A stretch of DNA of 30,413 nt from the NCBI RefSeq assembly GCF_023229105.1, contig NZ_JALNZY010000020.1, positions 1 through 30,413 of the forward strand. Direction: 5' to 3'. Of this stretch, positions 7,977 through 15,630 are shown one piece after another. The DNA comes from Sulfurimonas sp. (GTDB lineage Bacteria; Campylobacterota; Campylobacteria; Campylobacterales; Sulfurimonadaceae). The notes under the pieces are model-generated. The model was not told the DNA's origin, searched no databases, and saw only the letters and a list, made by a program, of their open reading frames with translations. The translations under genes were made by a program, and so were the position numbers. Every line of letters starts with the position of its first letter. Within the stretch, counting starts at the first letter, position 1.

Positions 7977-8864
7977 TCATTTTGCCTTTGCTACTATGAT
8001 TCCCGCAGCTACAATAAGCATAATTCCAAACGCAGTTATAAAACTCGGCAACGTATCCCCTAGTAAAACACCAACTAAAATCGCAAAAACAATATTTGAG
8101 TAGCTAACAGCACCGACGATTCCAGCCTTTGTCTCGCCGTACGCTTTTGTCATATAGTATTGAGAGAGCGTTCCTAGCACTCCCAGACCTACTATATATA
8201 ACCAAACAATTCCACTGGGCATAACAAACTCTCCCATCATAAAATCAAGTTCGGCTATATAAAAATAGTGAGAGAGCATAAAAAGCAGTATAGGAACTAC
8301 CGTTCCCACAAGTGTAAAGGAGAGCACTATCGCTCTTGTATCGTAGTAGTTTCTAAGCTCTCTTACCGACGTATAAGCAAGAGCAGCTCCAATTCCGCTA
8401 AAAATACCAAGCAGGTCATATTTACTAAAGCCGATTCCGCTGGGCTGAGCTATGAGAACTATACCGCCAAAACCTATAAATACGGCTACCCAAGAGCTTA
8501 AAGAGAGCTTTTCCTTTAAAAAAAGCCAAGCAAATATTGCTGTAAAAATGGGCGCGGTTTTTGAGAATGTAACAGCATCACCGAGCGGAATATGGGCAAT
8601 ATTGTAAAAATATGCCAAAAGAGCTGAAAAACCCATCAACCCTCTGAAAAAAAGCAAAAAAGGTCTTCCTCCTTTGCTTATCATGGGAGTTCTGTAGAGT
8701 GCGTAACCTATAAAAATAACGCCAAATATATTTCTAAAAAATACAACCTCTAGGGAGCTCATATGCTCTGATGCAAGCTTTGCAAATGCGCCCATTATCG
8801 CAAACAAAAAGGATGCAAAGAGCATATATTTGATACCGTTATCTAATTTTTTAATACGTTTCAT
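7977..8864 (-). CDS. EamA/DMT-family transporter, ten membrane segments
   Basis: 295 residues from ATG 8864. Two EamA repeats of about five helices each: the first from MLFASFLFAIMGAFAKLASE to LVLIAQPS, the second from YDLLGIFSGIGAALAYTSVR to the C-terminus. The ARELR-like loop (TSVRELRNY) between halves is typical of the drug/metabolite transporter superfamily. An inner-membrane exporter or permease; substrate unknown. The frame stays open 40 codons further upstream, but that extension would overlap the divergent gene at 8938 and lacks the family's usual N-terminus. No Shine-Dalgarno precedes ATG 8864; instead TGGTATACT lies seven bases upstream, so the mRNA may be leaderless. Confidence 0.85.
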   Translation of the reverse strand: MKRIKKLDNGIKYMLFASFLFAIMGAFAKLASEHMSSLEVVFFRNIFGVIFIGYALYRTPMISKGGRPFLLFFRGLMGFSALLAYFYNIAHIPLGDAVTFSKTAPIFTAIFAWLFLKEKLSLSSWVAVFIGFGGIVLIAQPSGIGFSKYDLLGIFSGIGAALAYTSVRELRNYYDTRAIVLSFTLVGTVVPILLFMLSHYFYIAELDFMMGEFVMPSGIVWLYIVGLGVLGTLSQYYMTKAYGETKAGIVGAVSYSNIVFAILVGVLLGDTLPSFITAFGIMLIVAAGIIVAKAK

Positions 8865-8871
8865 AAACGAA

Positions 8872-8908
8872 AGTATACCAATCTTTTTCAATTGAAATGC
8901 GCTATAAT
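8872..8908. promoter_or_regulatory. Divergent promoter region of the EamA and outer-membrane genes with a 12-bp palindrome
   Basis: The minus-strand TATACT (8872-8877, with TGG before it) serves the EamA gene. The plus-strand TATAAT (8903-8908) serves the barrel gene. Between them lies the perfect palindrome TTTCAATTGAAA (8886-8897), placed over the -35 region of both promoters, a position suited to a regulator. The regulator is unknown. Confidence 0.5.
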
Positions 8909-8937
8909 AATCTACATTGAGCAAAGGGGATGTTATA

Positions 8938-9957
8938 ATGTTGCGTATTGCTACTCTTTTAATAAGCTTATTTTTAGCACTCAATGCAGCTGCACAAGAA
9001 GATAAAACGCAACAGACATATCACGGATACTTAGATGAGAAACACAAAAGTTTTTCAAAATATGTTGTTAAATTATTTGACAATGTAGATAAAAGTATAA
9101 GCCTCTGGGTTAAAGAGTCTGATAATAATAAGACTGACTATGAGACAAACGAAGATGAAGTTATATACGCAATCGATGAATTTTTTAAAAATGAAAAATT
9201 TATTGAAGAAACTGAAAAAAGTTTTCTTCGTATCCGTCTTGGCTCTGAGTTTCAATCAAAAGAGTCAATTGAGTTTAATCAAAAAATAAGCGCACAAATT
9301 CCGCTAAGTAGAACTAAAAAAAACATTCAGCTTTTTATTGGCAATTCTGAAAAAAACTATTTAAGCAACGTCCCTTCTGGAGCAAATAGCGCCTCAAGTG
9401 TTGGGGTCGGTGTTAACCTTTTTACACCCTTTTACAAAGGAATAAAATCAAAATACTCCATAGGAATAAAAAGCTTTTCAACTTATGCAAAAGCAAGATA
9501 CTCCAAAGATTTTAAAACCAAAGATTGGCTCCTGCAGCCGACACAACAGTTTATTTACTCGACAAAAGATGATTTTAGCGAGGAGACAAATATCTATCTT
9601 AATAAAACTCTAAATGAAAACTCTATTTTTAGAACAACCCTGCACCGCAAAACACAATCTAATGTAGATGGATTTGATTATGCTGTTGCCTTTTCTTACT
9701 ATTTAGCACTCTCACAGAAAAAAGGGTTTAGCTTCACACAACAATTTTGGGGCAACTCCGAATATAGATGTGAAGCTGCACCACAAAAATATGATGGAAT
9801 AAGCAGCTACTCCAGTTTTGCCTCATGGCGTCAAAATATTTTTCGAAAATGGATAGCACTCGAGATAAAATCAGGTGTAGATTTTCACAGGCAGTATGAA
9901 TACGAGCCAAACTATATATTTAGATTTGATATAGATTTTTATTTTGGGAATATATAA
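8938..9957 (+). CDS. Predicted outer-membrane beta-barrel protein, unknown function
   Basis: 339 residues. Signal peptide MLRIATLLISLFLALNAAAQ, then a charged helical part (~20-90; KHKSFSKYVVKLFDNVDKSISLWVK, then acidic) that could be periplasmic. From ~95 on there are alternating hydrophobic/polar strands rich in Tyr, Phe and Ser, ending in FRFDIDFYFGNI, a terminal strand of the kind read by the BAM complex. I recognise no named family. The ATG at 8938 has AAAGGGGA upstream and follows the -10 by about 30 bases; an in-frame TTG at 8917 is less likely. The DUF3108 gene follows by 76 bases and may have its own promoter. Function not assigned. Confidence 0.7.
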   Translation: MLRIATLLISLFLALNAAAQEDKTQQTYHGYLDEKHKSFSKYVVKLFDNVDKSISLWVKESDNNKTDYETNEDEVIYAIDEFFKNEKFIEETEKSFLRIRLGSEFQSKESIEFNQKISAQIPLSRTKKNIQLFIGNSEKNYLSNVPSGANSASSVGVGVNLFTPFYKGIKSKYSIGIKSFSTYAKARYSKDFKTKDWLLQPTQQFIYSTKDDFSEETNIYLNKTLNENSIFRTTLHRKTQSNVDGFDYAVAFSYYLALSQKKGFSFTQQFWGNSEYRCEAAPQKYDGISSYSSFASWRQNIFRKWIALEIKSGVDFHRQYEYEPNYIFRFDIDFYFGNI

Positions 9958-10033
9958 AGAGAAATTATAGTATAATCTAAAATTATAATAAAGTATATTT
10001 TTTGATATAAATGTAAAAATTTAGGAGTTTTTT

Positions 10034-10828
10034 ATGAGATTTGTTTTGCTGCTTTTTTTGCTTATAAGCTCTATTTTTTCAAAGGAGATTTCAACACGTT
10101 ATGGTGTCCATGTTACTCTGTTTGGCGATGTTGGTTACGCAGATATTTCACTAAAAGAGCACGATAATAGCTATGAGATAAAACTTACTGCCAACACAAC
10201 AGGTGTTGCTGCTACACTTTTAAAAAACAGGGTTGAAACTTTTATCAGCAAAGGCAAGATAGTAGAGGGCAGATATATCCCTGACATTTTTATAGAAACC
10301 AAGGAGACTACAAAAAGATTAAGAGTTCGAACTTATTACTTTGACCATGAAAAAAAAGAGGTAAAATTTATAGAAGAGAAGACGAAACTAGTTAACGTAA
10401 CAAAATTTGACCTTAAGGATTTTAACCTCATAACAGAGGAGGTCAAAAAAAGTTTTACACAAGAGAGCACCCTTGATATTTACAAAGATAGTGACGTTCT
10501 TACTTCTTATCTCAATACCAAAACTACATGCAACTCCGAAAAAAAGTTTTATAAACTGATTGCATTTGGCGCGAATGATGAAAAAAACGACATCACAGTG
10601 TCTTGCCTAGAGGGAGCAAAAAAAGAGTCTGCAATACTCAACTTTTCTGATAGCACGCAAGATATATACAATCTGCATGTTGAGCCGTTTGACAAAGAAG
10701 ATGATATCGTTGATGTACTTATTGCGTTTGACAATGATGGACTGCTAAAAGAAGCCTTTTTAGGCGAAATATTTTGGGTAGGGAAAATCACTGCAAAAAG
10801 AGTTTATCACGAGATTAGTCAAAATTAG
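10034..10828 (+). CDS. DUF3108 domain protein, exported
   Basis: 264 residues with signal peptide MRFVLLLFLLISSIFS. The mature part has the DUF3108 pattern: YGVHVTLFGDVGYADISLKEHDNSYEIKLTANTTGVAATLL near the start, then strands around FISKGKIVEGRYIPDIF and the basic RVRTYYF. Members are periplasmic, probably beta-rich, and of unknown function. Three cysteines are present (CNSEKK, VSCLEG and the leader lacks any), which might form a disulphide. Shine-Dalgarno AGGAG lies 7 bases before ATG. Two TATAAT hexamers (9971-9976, 9984-9989) lie in the upstream gap and could give it a promoter of its own. Confidence 0.75.
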   Translation: MRFVLLLFLLISSIFSKEISTRYGVHVTLFGDVGYADISLKEHDNSYEIKLTANTTGVAATLLKNRVETFISKGKIVEGRYIPDIFIETKETTKRLRVRTYYFDHEKKEVKFIEEKTKLVNVTKFDLKDFNLITEEVKKSFTQESTLDIYKDSDVLTSYLNTKTTCNSEKKFYKLIAFGANDEKNDITVSCLEGAKKESAILNFSDSTQDIYNLHVEPFDKEDDIVDVLIAFDNDGLLKEAFLGEIFWVGKITAKRVYHEISQN

Positions 10829-10861
10829 ACAATTTGCAATCCTCTATTAACTTCTATTTTA

Positions 10862-10867
10862 TATAAT
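10862..10867 (+). promoter_or_regulatory. -10 box of the DjlA-like gene
   Basis: TATAAT at 10862-10867 places a start near 10874, 17 bases before the ATG, with the Shine-Dalgarno AAAGGGA in between. No clear -35 box. Confidence 0.5.
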
Positions 10868-10890
10868 TATGCAATTAATAAAGGGAAGTT

Positions 10891-11643
10891 ATGGGAAATA
10901 TAATATTATTGTCGATTTTAATCGGATTTTTTTACTGGATTTTTAAGAGTTACTCAAGATATACGCTCTACTCTCAAGAGGCGTTTAAAAATTTCTCTAT
11001 CACTAAAGAGTCTCTACAAAAGAGTGAACTTGGTCTTTTTGTCGCACTTGTTGCAAAAGTTGCAAAAGCTGATGGCAGAGTTGATGCTCTTGAGGCAGAA
11101 CTTATCGGGATTATGTTTGATGATATCTCAGCTCTTTTCCCTCAACCGCAAAAAACAAAAGAGATACTAAAAGAGATTTTTAACGAGCATAAAAATAGTT
11201 CTCAGGGCGAAAAAGAGATTGCTTATGTCTTAGCAAAAACAATCAAAAGAGATAGAGCAAAACAGCACCAATTTATGGGATTTTTGATTCAGCTTGCGTT
11301 TGTCGATGGGAAAGTAAGCCAAAGCGAAGAGGAGATTTTAGCCTCTATTGCCGAAGCGTTAGAGTTTGATCCAAATATATACCATGCCATGTTTGATCAG
11401 TTTGAGAAGATGCTCCATAGCATCAAGCCAAAAACAAACATCAAAGATGCCTATCGTTTGCTAGGCGTAAGTGAGGACGATGACTTAAATACAATCAAAA
11501 AAGCGTATAGAAAATTAGTCAAAGAGTATCATCCCGATATCATCAAATCTCAAGGCAAAAATGATGCCTATATGCAAGAAGCAACTGCAAAAACGCAGGA
11601 GATAAATCAGGCGTATGAGATGATAAAAGAGCATAAAAAGTAG
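10891..11643 (+). CDS. TerB and J-domain co-chaperone, DjlA-like
   Basis: 250 residues. An N-terminal membrane anchor (NIILLSILIGFFYWIF, ~3-18) is followed by a TerB-like acidic helical domain with two repeats, VAKADGRVDALEAE (~57-70) and AFVDGKVSQSEEE (~136-148). The C-terminal J domain (~184-250) has DAYRLLGVSEDDDLNTIKKAYRK and the essential HPD at 214-216. This order (TM, TerB, DnaJ) is that of DjlA, which stimulates DnaK at the inner membrane. The J domain is at the cytoplasmic side by analogy. A small cytochrome c starts 6 bases after its stop and is probably co-transcribed, an unexplained pairing. Confidence 0.88.
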   Translation: MGNIILLSILIGFFYWIFKSYSRYTLYSQEAFKNFSITKESLQKSELGLFVALVAKVAKADGRVDALEAELIGIMFDDISALFPQPQKTKEILKEIFNEHKNSSQGEKEIAYVLAKTIKRDRAKQHQFMGFLIQLAFVDGKVSQSEEEILASIAEALEFDPNIYHAMFDQFEKMLHSIKPKTNIKDAYRLLGVSEDDDLNTIKKAYRKLVKEYHPDIIKSQGKNDAYMQEATAKTQEINQAYEMIKEHKK

Positions 11644-11649
11644 TAGCAG

Positions 11650-12012
11650 ATGATAAAAACTATTTTTTTACTTTTTATGCTCTCCCTCTTTTGTCTATGC
11701 AACGCGCAAAATTTGGGCGCTCTTTTGTTTAACGGCAACTGCATCACATGTCATCACCCCACAAAAACAATCTCCGCCCCTTCTATATCTGAGGTTAAAG
11801 AAAGATATAAAAAAGCGTTTGAAAACAAAGAGGAGTTTGTCTCATACATGGCAACGTGGGTAGAAAAGCCCGCTTATGAGGGTTCTTTAATGCTTGATGC
11901 TATCGAAAAACATGAACTTATGCCCGAACTTGCCTTTAATAAAGAGGCGCTAAGAGTTATCAGCGAGTACATTTATGAAACAGATTTCACAAAATACGAA
12001 ACCGCATACTAA
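11650..12012 (+). CDS. Small periplasmic monohaem c-type cytochrome
   Basis: 120 residues. Signal peptide MIKTIFLLFMLSLFCLCNA, then a haem c site CITCH (31-35) and a likely distal ligand Met91 in ELMPEL. The size and CxxCH...LMP spacing fit class I cytochrome c. It probably shuttles electrons in the periplasm, partner unknown. The start ATG lies 6 bases beyond the DjlA-like stop, without a strong Shine-Dalgarno, which suggests coupling. The stop overlaps that of the opposing phosphoribosyltransferase by 3-4 bases. Confidence 0.85.
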   Translation: MIKTIFLLFMLSLFCLCNAQNLGALLFNGNCITCHHPTKTISAPSISEVKERYKKAFENKEEFVSYMATWVEKPAYEGSLMLDAIEKHELMPELAFNKEALRVISEYIYETDFTKYETAY

Positions 12013-12449
12013 CTAAAATCTCTCTCCCAAAAAAAGTCAATCCAATCATCTGCTTCATTTATCCAAAAATGAGGCTCATAAACAGATGTTTTTTTGTAAA
12101 AAAGAGTACATGAGACAAACTCAATATCTATATATTTTTTCTCTAAATACTCCATAACTGCCTTTAACGTAGCTCCGCTGTCTGCTATATCATCAACAAC
12201 CAGCACTTTTTTTACGCCCCCAAGTTCACATGTTTGAAATATATTTATCATATCTCTTTTGATGGTTTTGTCATAAAGTTCTGTTCTTATGCTTTGAACA
12301 TTGCGTATATCCAAGCCCTCTGCCATTGCATGTGAGAGGGTATATCCTCCCCTTGCAACTGCAACTATCGCCTCAAAATGTGACCCTTTGACTCTCTGTA
12401 ATAAAGAGCGTGTATCGATTTTAAAATCTTCATAACTATAATATTTCAT
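12009..12449 (-). CDS. Purine-type phosphoribosyltransferase (Gpt-like)
   Basis: 146 residues from ATG 12449. Type I PRTase fold with the PRPP-binding loop VLVVDDIADSGATL and an N-terminal VAVARGGYTLSHAMAEGL segment that resembles the xanthine/hypoxanthine-guanine PRTases of Campylobacterota. It would salvage a purine base with PRPP. The exact base cannot be told from sequence. An upstream TTG (12464) is in frame but lies beyond the -10 box. No Shine-Dalgarno precedes the ATG; TATAAT ends six bases before it, predicting a leaderless mRNA. Its 3' end overlaps the cytochrome gene's stop. Confidence 0.82.
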   Translation of the reverse strand: MKYYSYEDFKIDTRSLLQRVKGSHFEAIVAVARGGYTLSHAMAEGLDIRNVQSIRTELYDKTIKRDMINIFQTCELGGVKKVLVVDDIADSGATLKAVMEYLEKKYIDIEFVSCTLFYKKTSVYEPHFWINEADDWIDFFWERDFS

Positions 12450-12455
12450 AAACAA

Positions 12456-12461
12456 ATTATA
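12456..12461 (-). promoter_or_regulatory. -10 box set for leaderless transcription of the phosphoribosyltransferase
   Basis: On the minus strand TATAAT (12456-12461) is followed by TTGTTT and then ATG. The expected transcription start falls at or next to the A of ATG, and there is no Shine-Dalgarno. Confidence 0.5.
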
Positions 12462-12505
12462 CAATTAAGAAGCAAAATTTAATAAATACCCTTTAAGATT
12501 AAAAC

Positions 12506-12514
12506 TGATACAAT
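12506..12514 (+). promoter_or_regulatory. Extended -10 promoter of the LPP20 gene
   Basis: TGATACAAT at 12506-12514 fits an extended -10. Transcription would begin near 12521, before the strong Shine-Dalgarno AAAGGAG and the ATG at 12543. Confidence 0.45.
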
Positions 12515-12542
12515 AATTTTAGAAAAAAAGGAGATTTTAAAA

Positions 12543-13121
12543 ATGATTAAAACTGTTTCATCTATTTTATTTGCAGGCTTGCTATTATCCCTAGTTACTG
12601 GGTGTAGCAAAGATGCTAAGCTTGAAGAGAGAAGTGTAGATTTTGCCTGCAAACAGGAGAATGTACTTGCTCCAAAATGGACATGTATTCCTGATATACA
12701 AGATGCTTATGCGGGTGTCGGCATGGCTCATAAGAGTGCTGCGGGAATGGATCATATGAGAAGAGTAGCTATGGCTAACGGTCGCTCAGACTTAGCACAG
12801 CAGATAGAGTCTGAAGTTAAAGATAAAATCACAATATACACGGGGACAACAGGAGTCAGCGCATCAGAGAGTGTTGATAAATCAATAGAAACCGTGACAA
12901 AACAGGTAGCAAAAGTTAACCTTCAAGGATCAAAAGCAATTGACATGTGGACCGCACCATCAGGCGCTATATTTATGTTGGTTACAGTTTCAAAAAACTC
13001 TGCAAATAAGCAGATTAAAAATAATATTAATACAAGTTTTAAAAATGACCAAGCTCTTTGGCAGCAGTTTAAAGCTAAAAATGCACTTGAGGATTTAGAA
13101 AAAGAGTTCCCTACAAACTAA
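12543..13121 (+). CDS. LPP20-family lipoprotein
   Basis: 192 residues. A lipoprotein signal ends in the lipobox SLVTGC, with lipidated Cys21. The mature protein has the LPP20 features: PKWTCIPDIQDAYAGVGMA, then RVAMANGRSDLAQQIESEVK and the helix-strand segment up to AIFMLVTVSK. LPP20 is a surface or outer-membrane-linked lipoprotein known from Helicobacter pylori; related proteins are associated with flagellar function in Campylobacter. The precise role here is unknown. Good Shine-Dalgarno AAAGGAG. Monocistronic, divergent from the phosphoribosyltransferase. Confidence 0.85.
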   Translation: MIKTVSSILFAGLLLSLVTGCSKDAKLEERSVDFACKQENVLAPKWTCIPDIQDAYAGVGMAHKSAAGMDHMRRVAMANGRSDLAQQIESEVKDKITIYTGTTGVSASESVDKSIETVTKQVAKVNLQGSKAIDMWTAPSGAIFMLVTVSKNSANKQIKNNINTSFKNDQALWQQFKAKNALEDLEKEFPTN

Positions 13122-13138
13122 AGAGCACCTTATGCCAG

Positions 13139-13160
13139 CAGAGAGCCTAGCATCTCTGCA
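13139..13160. terminator. Hairpin downstream of the LPP20 gene
   Basis: GCAGAGA (13139-13145) pairs with TCTCTGC (13154-13160) across an 8-base loop, 18 bases after the stop. No T tract follows, so it may be a weak terminator or an mRNA 3' stabiliser. Confidence 0.4.
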
Positions 13161-13217
13161 TCCTCAAAAACAGACTCCTATTACGAATATGCAAGAGTGT
13201 AAGATTTGTTTATAAAC

Positions 13218-13246
13218 CTGAAATTACTCTTATATTTCGCTATAAT
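13218..13246 (+). promoter_or_regulatory. Promoter of der
   Basis: CTGAAA (13218-13223), 17 bases, TATAAT (13241-13246). Start near 13253, leaving a leader of about 38 bases to the ATG at 13291, with AGG eight bases before it. Confidence 0.6.
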
Positions 13247-13290
13247 TGCGAATAAACTACAAATTTAATCTTCTTCACTTAGGTAAAAAT

Positions 13291-14775
13291 ATGAAAAAAA
13301 TCGCCATTATCGGTCGTCCAAATGTTGGCAAAAGCTCACTTTTTAACAGACTCGTCAAAAAAAGAGATGCTATAACCTCAGATATAGCAGGAACAACAAG
13401 GGATGTCAAAAGACGACCTGTTATGATTATAAATAAAGAGGCTCTGCTTTTTGACACCGGAGGGCTTGACCAAGGGTGTGAACTCTTTAATAAAATAAAA
13501 GAGAAGTCACTAGAGGCGGCGAAAAAAGCAGACATTATTCTCTATATGGTAGATGGTAAAAGTATCCCCGAGGAGGAGGATAAAAAACTCTTTTATGAGC
13601 TTCAGACATTGGGAAAAGATGTAGCTTTGGTTGTCAATAAAATTGACAATGACAAGCTTAAAGATAACCTTTGGGACTTTTATGAGTTTGGCACAGATGC
13701 TATTTTTGGCATATCCGTTGCACATAACAGAAGTGTAGTTCCTCTACTTGAGTGGGTATATGACAGAATTCCTGATTCTGACATTGTAAAAGAAAATAGT
13801 GAAGAAGAGGATGATGTAAATCTAGTCGAGGAGGATGAGAGTGAGTTTGAGTTTGAGCATCACGGCGAAGATGATGAAGATGACGGCTTTTTCTATCCGG
13901 ATGATACACAAGAGGATGAAGATTTTGAAGATGACTCTATCTTTGCACAAAATGATAGAATCAAAGAGTTTGACGAAAACGATATTAACCATATTAAAAT
14001 CTCGATTATCGGGCGTACAAATGTCGGAAAAAGCTCACTTCTAAATGCCCTATTAGGCGAAGAACGCTCCGTAGTAAGTAGTGTTGCGGGAACAACTATT
14101 GACCCGATTGATGAGAGTATTGAGTACAAAGGCAAGCAGCTTACTTTTGTAGATACAGCAGGACTTAGACGACGAGGAAAGATTGTAGGAATCGAGAAAT
14201 TTGCTCTTATGCGTACAAAAGAGATGCTTGAGAACTCAAACATGGCTCTAGTTGTTTTAGATGCAAGTGAACCTTTTTTAGACCTTGATGAAAAAATTGC
14301 GGGTTTAGTTGATAGCAACCGTCTTGCATGTATCATTGTTTTGAACAAGTGGGATATCGCAAATAGAGAAGATTATGACAAAATCATACAAGAAGTTAGA
14401 GACAGATTTAAGTTTTTGGCTTATGCACCTATCGTAACTCTCTCCGCAAAATCTCATAAGAGAGTAGATAAACTCCATGATATGATTTTAGAGATAAATG
14501 AAAATTACTCTCAGCGCATCAAAACATCTGAACTTAATGAAGCTTTGGAAAAAGCTATGAGAAAACACCATCTTCCATCTATGCATGGACAAATTATAAA
14601 AATATATTATGCAACCCAGTACGAAACAAGACCGCCAAAAATTGCTATCGTGATGAACAAACCAAGAGGGCTTCACTTTACATACAGAAGATATTTGACA
14701 AATAAACTAAGAGAGTCTTTTAACTTTAGCGGAACGCCAGTTTTATTTAAAGCTAAAAAACGTGGGGAGAGATAA
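13291..14775 (+). CDS. der: Ribosome biogenesis GTPase Der (EngA) with an expanded acidic linker
   Basis: 494 residues. Two tandem Era-type GTPase domains: P-loop GRPNVGKS (8-15) with DTGG, then GRTNVGKS (241-248) with DTAG (288), NKWD and SAK. A KH-like C-terminal domain (PSMHGQIIKIYYATQYETRPPK...) follows. Der acts in 50S subunit maturation. The linker between G domains (~169-233) is unusually long and acidic: about 27 of 46 residues are Asp or Glu, in runs such as EEEDD and GEDDEDDG. The start at 13291 is chosen by the Shine-Dalgarno AGG and by the motif KKIAIIGRPNVGKS; an upstream TTG lies within the -10 box. Convergent with hemJ, with a shared strong terminator. Confidence 0.96.
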   Translation: MKKIAIIGRPNVGKSSLFNRLVKKRDAITSDIAGTTRDVKRRPVMIINKEALLFDTGGLDQGCELFNKIKEKSLEAAKKADIILYMVDGKSIPEEEDKKLFYELQTLGKDVALVVNKIDNDKLKDNLWDFYEFGTDAIFGISVAHNRSVVPLLEWVYDRIPDSDIVKENSEEEDDVNLVEEDESEFEFEHHGEDDEDDGFFYPDDTQEDEDFEDDSIFAQNDRIKEFDENDINHIKISIIGRTNVGKSSLLNALLGEERSVVSSVAGTTIDPIDESIEYKGKQLTFVDTAGLRRRGKIVGIEKFALMRTKEMLENSNMALVVLDASEPFLDLDEKIAGLVDSNRLACIIVLNKWDIANREDYDKIIQEVRDRFKFLAYAPIVTLSAKSHKRVDKLHDMILEINENYSQRIKTSELNEALEKAMRKHHLPSMHGQIIKIYYATQYETRPPKIAIVMNKPRGLHFTYRRYLTNKLRESFNFSGTPVLFKAKKRGER

Positions 14776-14800
14776 AAGGAGTTTTTCTCCTTTTATCTCT
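14768..14800. terminator. Bidirectional terminator between der and hemJ
   Basis: A perfect 14-bp stem, AGAGATAAAAGGAG (14768-14781) with CTCCTTTTATCTCT (14787-14800), and a TTTTT loop. The der stop codon lies inside the left arm. T-rich sequence follows on the plus strand. It lies only 6 bases from the hemJ stop. Confidence 0.85.
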
Positions 14801-14806
14801 AGATTT

Positions 14807-15229
14807 TTAAAACGGTTTTATAACCACCATCGCTACAATAATAAGTAGCAAAATTGTCGGAACTTCATTGTAAGCTCTGAAAAATTTACCACTTTTTGTA
14901 CACTCATCATTTAAAAACTTAACTCTAAAAAATCCCAGCGAAAAGAAATATGCAATCAAAACAAGAACAAAAAATATCTTTGCATGTAGCCAGCCGTTAC
15001 CGCTAAAGCCAAATTCATATGCAAGATAAGTACCACTTAACACGGTAGCCCACATAGCAGGGATACCTATATATTTGTAAATTTTCATCTCCATGACTTT
15101 TACGACTTTTATAAAGCCCTCGTTTTCAATATTTTCTGCATGATATACAAAAAGACGTGGCATATAAAAAAGCACGGCGTACCAAGAAATAAAAGACAAC
15201 ACATGAAACCAGACTACCCAGTTATACAT
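14807..15229 (-). CDS. hemJ: Protoporphyrinogen IX oxidase HemJ
   Basis: 140 residues, four predicted membrane helices. HemJ signatures: HVLSFISWYAVLFYMPRLFVYH with His9, and WLHAKIFFVLVLIAYF with His82 and Lys84. HemJ oxidises protoporphyrinogen IX to protoporphyrin IX, the penultimate step to haem, in bacteria that lack HemG/HemY. hemB of the same pathway is 2.5 kb away. The ATG follows the short hpf stop by two bases, so the pair is co-transcribed. Confidence 0.92.
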   Translation of the reverse strand: MYNWVVWFHVLSFISWYAVLFYMPRLFVYHAENIENEGFIKVVKVMEMKIYKYIGIPAMWATVLSGTYLAYEFGFSGNGWLHAKIFFVLVLIAYFFSLGFFRVKFLNDECTKSGKFFRAYNEVPTILLLIIVAMVVIKPF

Positions 15230-15231
15230 GA

Positions 15232-15561
15232 CTACTCTTCTTCTACTTCTATCTCTTTAATGGAAGCCGCTTTGTGCGAAACTATCTTATCATGAAGACG
15301 ACGAAGTGCTTTTGAGGCTCTGTCTATTGCCATATCAATAGCTGCATCTAAATCTTCATCACTCTGATTTATAACAACCGGCTGCGAATGCGCTATATGA
15401 ATATCAAACTCCACCGACACACCCTTTTTTTCTGCTCTTAAGTTAACATTTACCGTAGTAATATCAAGCGAGTATTTTTTAAAAGCTTCTATAGCAGCCT
15501 CTATATGGGCTCTTGTATTTGCGTGAAGCGTTACATCTTTTGCATGAATTTGTATATTCAT
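15232..15561 (-). CDS. hpf: Ribosome hibernation promoting factor, short form
   Basis: 109 residues from ATG 15561. An S30AE domain alone, without the C-terminal dimerisation domain of the long paralogue at 90-632. It shares SDEDLDAAIDMAIDRASKAL with that protein, ending KALRRLHDK plus a short acidic tail (EIEVEEE). In bacteria with short HPFs, 100S formation also needs RMF. The Shine-Dalgarno AAAGGA and the bases up to the ATG resemble those of the long paralogue (AAAGGATTTACT against AAAGGATTTACTT). An upstream in-frame Met 14 codons earlier is less likely. Co-transcribed with hemJ, an unexpected pairing. Confidence 0.9.
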   Translation of the reverse strand: MNIQIHAKDVTLHANTRAHIEAAIEAFKKYSLDITTVNVNLRAEKKGVSVEFDIHIAHSQPVVINQSDEDLDAAIDMAIDRASKALRRLHDKIVSHKAASIKEIEVEEE

Positions 15562-15576
15562 AAGTAAATCCTTTTT

Positions 15577-15617
15577 ATTTGGCATACTGCCTATTTTAGC
15601 CAAATAGTAGCCAAATA
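15577..15617. promoter_or_regulatory. AGCCAAATA repeats between short hpf and trpS
   Basis: AGCCAAATA occurs at 15598-15606 and 15609-15617, spaced 11 bp, i.e. on the same DNA face. An inverted core ATTTGGC lies at 15577-15583. They overlap the leftward hpf promoter (candidate -10 TAAAAT, minus strand, 15593-15598) and sit just upstream of the trpS -10. This is the arrangement of an operator; the regulator is unknown. Confidence 0.45.
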
Positions 15618-15630
15618 AAGCTAAAAAATG

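Noticed and set aside
8865..8984. N-terminal extension of the EamA transporter by 40 codons
   Set aside because: It covers the divergent promoter and the start of the next gene, and the added residues do not resemble an EamA N-terminus.
13133..13216. 27-codon ORF after the LPP20 gene, with a CxxC near its end
   Set aside because: No good Shine-Dalgarno, overlaps a hairpin, and its length is expected by chance.
13893..14348. 151-codon open frame antisense to der
   Set aside because: It mirrors the der second GTPase domain in the opposite strand. Der is certain, and the antisense product has no coherent features or start signals.
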